Shown in pieces: positions 61,481-64,000 of a stretch of 64,000 bases of DNA. The notes beneath the pieces were generated by a model that was given only the letters and a program-made list of their open reading frames with translations, ran no database searches and was not told the DNA's origin. The position numbers and the translations under genes are program-made. This DNA comes from CALJFL01 sp039964455 (GTDB lineage Bacteria > Pseudomonadota > Gammaproteobacteria > Pseudomonadales > Halieaceae). Numbering within the stretch: the first letter of the stretch is position 1; the number at the start of each line of letters is the position of its first letter. The DNA is taken from NCBI GenBank assembly GCA_039964455.1, contig JBDVXK010000021.1:124001-188000 (forward strand), read 5' to 3'.

Positions 61481-62542
61481 ATGGCCAAAAAAGTAATCGT
61501 ATGGGGTACGGGCAATGTCGGTCGACCTGCCATACGCGCGGTATTAAACAACGACGCCCTTGAGTTAGTCGGCGTCATTGTCGCCAACCCCGACAAGGTA
61601 GGCAAAGACGTCGGTGACATTGTTGGCCTTCCCGCAATAGGCTTGAAGGCCACCGATGACGCGCACGCGATACTAGAGAAAGGCGCCGACGCCGTGGTCT
61701 ACGCGGCTACCGCTGACATTCGGCCGGAAGAGGCCCAGAACGACCTGCTCGCATGCCTCGGGGCTGGCATCAACGTGGTTTCCACGTCTTTTTACAGTTT
61801 TCTACACCCGGGCTCTACAGCATCTGAAGTGCTACAACCGATTGAAGAAGTCTGCGTGGCAAGCGGCGCCTCGCTACTTGTGTCTGGTATCGACCCGGGC
61901 TGGGTAATGGATGCATTACCCGTTTTCCTCGCGGGAGCCACCACCGGAATTACGGAAGTGCGCACGCGCGAAATTTTCAATTACGCGTTATACGACCAGC
62001 CCCAGGTGGTGCGGGAGGTTATCGGCTTTGGGGGTTCAATGGAAGAAACACCGCTGATGCTGCACGATTTCGCCATTGATATGGTCTGGTCCCCAATGGT
62101 GCGTATCGTAGGGGATGCAATGGGCAAGCCTGTAGAGAATATTGAAGTCACTGTCGAGCGTCGGCCGCTGGAGCGGGACGTTGAAGTACCAGGTATGGGT
62201 ACTTTTGAGAAAGGTGGCCAGGGTGCATTTCGCTTTGCGGTAACCGGATACCATCAGGGCGATCCGTTGTACGTTCTGGAACACATAACCCGAATCGACG
62301 ATGAATGCGCGCCCGACTGGCCCTATCCGCCAGAGGGCCAAGGCTGTCACCAGGTGATTATCAGTGGCGACCCTACACTACACGTGACTGTTCACGCGGA
62401 GGATGCCTTCGAACCCGGCGCGGGTGGCGGTGGCAACTCTTCTGCCGCCTGCTGGATTGTGAATGCCATCCCGGATGTGTGCGAAGCAAGGCCAGGGGTT
62501 GTCACAACACTTGACCTCAAAGCGAAGGAAATGCGCCCTTAA
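61481..62542 (+). CDS. DapB-like NAD(P)-dependent oxidoreductase, second copy
   Basis: A 353-residue oxidoreductase with an N-terminal Rossmann fold (VIVWGTGNVGRPAIRAVL, then VVANPDKVGKDVGDIVG). It shares length and layout with the 1383-2432 product, including the GxDPGWVMDALPVFL and EIFNYALYDQPQV regions, and is likely a paralogue. Family: dihydrodipicolinate-reductase-like, distant from 2,4-diaminopentanoate dehydrogenase; the substrate is unknown. The last 26 bp overlap the end of the opposing marC gene, so the two are convergent. Confidence 0.82.
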   Translation: MAKKVIVWGTGNVGRPAIRAVLNNDALELVGVIVANPDKVGKDVGDIVGLPAIGLKATDDAHAILEKGADAVVYAATADIRPEEAQNDLLACLGAGINVVSTSFYSFLHPGSTASEVLQPIEEVCVASGASLLVSGIDPGWVMDALPVFLAGATTGITEVRTREIFNYALYDQPQVVREVIGFGGSMEETPLMLHDFAIDMVWSPMVRIVGDAMGKPVENIEVTVERRPLERDVEVPGMGTFEKGGQGAFRFAVTGYHQGDPLYVLEHITRIDDECAPDWPYPPEGQGCHQVIISGDPTLHVTVHAEDAFEPGAGGGGNSSAACWIVNAIPDVCEARPGVVTTLDLKAKEMRP

Positions 62543-63176
62543 GACCATCGATCATCATTTGCATACCAATGCCCGCAAGGATCAAGCCCATCAGGCGTGT
62601 AATCACTCCAAGGGCTCCCTCACCGATGAAGCGGACAAAGCGTTCTCCGGAAACGAATAGAAGGTAAGTCAACAGGCACAGTGTACCGAAGCACACCAGC
62701 GTTATTGATACCTCCGTCAGCCCGCCGCCGGTGGAGAAGTTCATCGCTGTCACCAGGGTGCCCGGGCCTGCCAGTATAGGGATAGCCAGTGGTGTGATGG
62801 CCACGCTCAGTTCTGCATCAAGCGTTTTTTTGTCACCCTCTTTGCCCAGGTGGTGCACCGACGACTGCTGGCCCTGCAGCATCTGGAAACCGATCATGAA
62901 AACCAGAATCCCGCCAGTGATCCGCAGCGCGGGAATCGTTAGCCCGAACACGTCAAAGAGCAATTTTCCGCAGATCGCGAAAACAGCAACAATGATGAAT
63001 GCGGTAATGACGGCTCTCGCCGCTACCAGTTTCGTGGTCCTGGCATCATCGCCACCAGTCAACCCCAAGAACACCGGCACGTTAGCAATGGGGTTCATAA
63101 TGGCAAAGAATCCCATAAATACGGTGGCCATATGCTGCAACATGGCCGTGGTATCAGCCGTCATCACGTCACTCAT
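62517..63176 (-). CDS. MarC-family integral membrane protein
   Basis: A 219-residue inner-membrane protein with six helices: VFMGFFAIMNPIANVPVFLGL, the segment LRITGGILVFMIGFQML, the central loop LSVAITPLAIPILAGPGTLVTAMN and a final helix ITRLMGLILAGIGMQMM. These match the MarC family, once called NAAT transporters, which has no settled function. The start is ATG 63176 after GAGGGGG. Start and stop of the upstream gene overlap by four bases (ATGA), so it is coupled to the persulfide dioxygenase-rhodanese gene. Confidence 0.9.
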   Translation of the reverse strand: MSDVMTADTTAMLQHMATVFMGFFAIMNPIANVPVFLGLTGGDDARTTKLVAARAVITAFIIVAVFAICGKLLFDVFGLTIPALRITGGILVFMIGFQMLQGQQSSVHHLGKEGDKKTLDAELSVAITPLAIPILAGPGTLVTAMNFSTGGGLTEVSITLVCFGTLCLLTYLLFVSGERFVRFIGEGALGVITRLMGLILAGIGMQMMIDGLKGAFPSL

Positions 63177-64000
63177 TGATCCCCCTCGGCCAAGGGGTAT
63201 CCGGCTTCCGTCCACTGTTGTATACCACCATCCAGCGCCACCGCCCGAGTGAAACCCATGTCTCGCAGTGTCGCAGTTGCCAGCGTACTGATTTTGCCGA
63301 CCTGACAATAAACAACGATGCGCTGTGTAGGGTCGGGTAGCTGTTCATTGACGCTCAGCTCCAACTGTCCGCGGGGTATCACCATCGCTCCGGGTATGTG
63401 GCCGGCCCTGAAAGCCTCGCGCTCCCGCACATCAAGCAAGGTTATCCCCGGGTCATCAGTACCGAGGCGCCGGTTAACTTCCTGCAGGGACATAAACGGC
63501 ACATTGTGAGCCGCCTCGGTGATAAGCTGCGCGACTGTCTTTCCACCACTCAGGTTGGTGCGCAGTGCCTCGGTCAGATGATCAGGGTCACGCAGGGTTA
63601 CCGTGCTCATCTTTTCCACGAACTCTGAGCGCTCCTTCAATTGCAGTCGCGGATTCTTCTCGATTTCTTCGCCAATAGTAGTGTGTGTTCTATTCATGTA
63701 GATATGGGCAGGAAATACCTTGGTTTCCGGCGGTAAAAGCAGCAGCTTATTAAACAGGCTGTCGTACTGTTGCTGCGGATCCCCGGTTGGCAGGTCGGTG
63801 CGGCCACAGCCACCGATCAACAGGGTGTCGCCAGTGAAGACCCTATCTTCTACCTGTATACAAATAGAATCAGCCGTGTGCCCAGGGGTATGAAGAATAT
63901 TGAGTGACAACTCCCCCACATTTATTTTCTCCCCATCATCCACCCGGATATCTACAAATGGCGCAGAGCTGTCTCTGTGCATAACAACAGGCACATCCAG
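63173..64000 (-). CDS. Persulfide dioxygenase-like metallo-hydrolase fused to rhodanese (5' end outside window)
   Basis: The 3' part of a gene whose start lies beyond the window; the frame is open to base 64000. The visible N-terminal part is the second half of an ETHE1-like metallo-beta-lactamase domain: NILHTPGHTADSICIQV, FTGDTLLIGGCGRTDLPTGDP and VFPAHIYMNRTHTTIGEEIEKNPRL. A C-terminal rhodanese domain follows, with the active cysteine in VVYCQVGKIST. ETHE1-rhodanese fusions oxidise glutathione persulfide to sulfite or thiosulfate in sulfide detoxification. Note PAHIY where many members have PAHDY. The gene overlaps marC by four bases. Confidence 0.88.
   Translation of the reverse strand: MDVPVVMHRDSSAPFVDIRVDDGEKINVGELSLNILHTPGHTADSICIQVEDRVFTGDTLLIGGCGRTDLPTGDPQQQYDSLFNKLLLLPPETKVFPAHIYMNRTHTTIGEEIEKNPRLQLKERSEFVEKMSTVTLRDPDHLTEALRTNLSGGKTVAQLITEAAHNVPFMSLQEVNRRLGTDDPGITLLDVREREAFRAGHIPGAMVIPRGQLELSVNEQLPDPTQRIVVYCQVGKISTLATATLRDMGFTRAVALDGGIQQWTEAGYPLAEGDQ

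Noticed and set aside
1..64000. Search for insertion sequences, integrases, prophage or toxin-antitoxin genes.
   Set aside because: I found no transposase or integrase motif, no terminal inverted repeats and no phage gene block; gene order looks like core chromosome.

Overview
The window is a dense, ordinary-looking chromosomal stretch of a Gram-negative, aerobic, probably marine gammaproteobacterium. The mix of genes resembles the OM60/NOR5 (Halieaceae) or Spongiibacteraceae neighbourhood of Cellvibrionales: leucine (liu) catabolism, a CYP153 alkane hydroxylase, a second P450, a PQQ dehydrogenase, class III and class I CoA-transferases, an ECF sigma/NrsF pair and many NAD-dependent oxidoreductases of unknown substrate. 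This placement is inferred from gene content and was not tested by phylogeny. I saw no rRNA, transposase, integrase, prophage or CRISPR array. There is no gene-free stretch longer than about 250 bp.

Region by region. 1-2.4 kb: split-barrel flavin protein, lactonase-like metallo-hydrolase, DapB-like reductase. 2.5-7.2 kb: betaine-type ABC transporter (ATPase plus a fused binding-protein/permease) followed by egtB and egtD of ergothioneine synthesis. 7.2-12 kb: DUF427, SDR, NAD(P)-binding enzyme, methyltransferase, CoA-transferase. 12-16.5 kb: cytochrome P450, amphi-Trp protein, tRNA-Arg(UCG) with a coiled-coil gene right behind it, flavin-binding and VOC proteins. 16.5-21.3 kb: TetR-controlled RND efflux operon. 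21.3-31.4 kb: VOC and GST proteins, FecR/OmpA/CHASE2 sensory operon, AbgT transporter, large AsmA-like protein. 31.5-41.6 kb: quinohaemoprotein dehydrogenase, a spondin-ECF sigma-NrsF unit, MFS plus serine hydrolase, secreted amidase, lipoprotein. 41.7-47.8 kb: liuR-liuABCD. 47.7-57.9 kb: a second serine hydrolase, arsC-acr3, CoA-transferase, lipoprotein/membrane pair, HsaA-like monooxygenase, propionyl-CoA synthetase, CYP153. 57.9-64 kb: a GspE/PilB-type ATPase fused to an isoaspartyl-methyltransferase-like domain, a MoxR ATPase, a second DapB-like reductase, MarC, and a truncated persulfide-dioxygenase/rhodanese gene.

How the genes work together. Much of the window handles hydrophobic or branched carbon sources: terminal hydroxylation, CoA activation or transfer, acyl-CoA oxidation and leucine breakdown. 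It also handles redox and toxic stress through ergothioneine, GST, arsenic resistance, RND efflux and persulfide oxidation.

The least ordinary items are: (1) the methyltransferase-GspE fusion next to a MoxR ATPase; (2) a CHASE2 receptor with an eroded HD-GYP output domain behind FecR and OmpA partners; (3) a binding-protein/permease fusion beside egtBD that could move ergothioneine or a related betaine; (4) a spondin-sigma-NrsF unit preceded by a match to the Caulobacter SigF promoter pattern; (5) tandem repeats inside egtB and at the P450 stop codon.
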